A stretch of DNA of 41,438 nucleotides from Oscillatoriales cyanobacterium PMM_0080 (lineage in GTDB: Bacteria > Cyanobacteriota > Cyanobacteriia > Cyanobacteriales > Microcoleaceae), in assembly GCA_949127775.1 (NCBI GenBank), contig CASBQF010000152.1:1-41438 (forward strand), in the 5' to 3' direction. Position numbers and translations under genes: made by a program. This document shows, one piece after another, positions 41,340-41,438 of this stretch. The notes below the pieces were generated by a model. The model worked only from the letters and a program-made list of their open reading frames with translations, did no database searches and was not told where the DNA came from. Every line of letters begins with the position of its first letter. Positions within the stretch are counted from its first letter, which is position 1.

Positions 41340-41438
41340 TTACAATTTTCATTCTTATTGTGGAACAGGCATCCTGCCTGTTCAAGACGGGCGGGACGCC
41401 CATCCCACAAATTTGTGGAAGTTATTTAATTTTCATTC
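41340..41438. repeat. Copy of the GGAACAGGCATC(C/T)TGCCTGTT hairpin repeat with GGGCGGGACGCCC hairpin
   Basis: AACAGGCA-tcc-TGCCTGTT at about 41364-41382 is followed by GGGCGGGACGCCC and flanked by TTGTGG/CCACAA. It is the third clear copy in the window of the hairpin seen at about 65-83 and 1323-1341. The window ends here. The gap 41162-41339 contains only the parent copy of the duplicated upstream region. Confidence 0.65.

Overview
The window looks like a piece of a filamentous cyanobacterial chromosome, most like Oscillatoriales such as Microcoleus, Oscillatoria or Phormidium. Evidence: the HIP1-type octamer GCGATCGC and its GATCG core recur throughout. An NDH-1 subunit NdhB, a two-intein DnaB, a large multi-PAS hybrid kinase and a class III adenylate cyclase are present. 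The intergenic DNA is full of 7-bp tandem repeats and small palindromic elements. The genus is inference; no rRNA or tRNA gene was seen.

Layout. (1) 1-8929, minus strand: a surface-polysaccharide block. In transcription order it holds galE, a GT-A/GT8-like transferase, a SAM methyltransferase, a GT4 transferase, an MsbA/HepA-type ABC exporter with an unusual histidine-kinase-like tail, a second GT4 transferase and a GT10 (fucosyltransferase-like) enzyme. This set could make nucleotide sugar, assemble a glycan and move it across the membrane. (2) 9182-20322: a small conserved protein, gloB, a 1557-residue hybrid kinase with about nine PAS domains, then rplI and dnaB. The dnaB reading frame carries two inteins, one splitting the Walker A P-loop. 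(3) 20497-29319: adenylate cyclase, Xaa-Pro aminopeptidase, a DUF4332 protein, an ArsC/Spx-like protein, a cyclic-peptide-type ABC exporter overlapping a GNAT gene, a Uma2 nuclease-fold protein and ndhB with its terminator. (4) 29771-35445: GrpB, then a seven-gene minus-strand run (YciI/DGPF, four VOC proteins, two GNAT enzymes) divergent from an ECF42-like sigma factor. A duplicated near-palindromic promoter element lies between them. (5) 35850-41438: an ICMT-family membrane protein, a secreted or lipoprotein-like protein made of two homologous halves, the ammonium transporter amt with a perfect NtcA-type palindrome far upstream, and a glyoxalase-like gene with a decayed partial copy of itself.

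The most interesting signals are these. The ECF42/DGPF/VOC/GNAT module has a doubled, nearly symmetric promoter. The ABC exporter ends in a HisKA-like region whose phospho-accepting His position is Tyr. One DnaB intein has an XRE-like helix-turn-helix embedded in its homing endonuclease. A composite heptamer-repeat element fills three separate gene-to-gene gaps from stop codon to start codon. Several families of MITE-like inverted-repeat elements lie between genes, one of them with three copies in the window.
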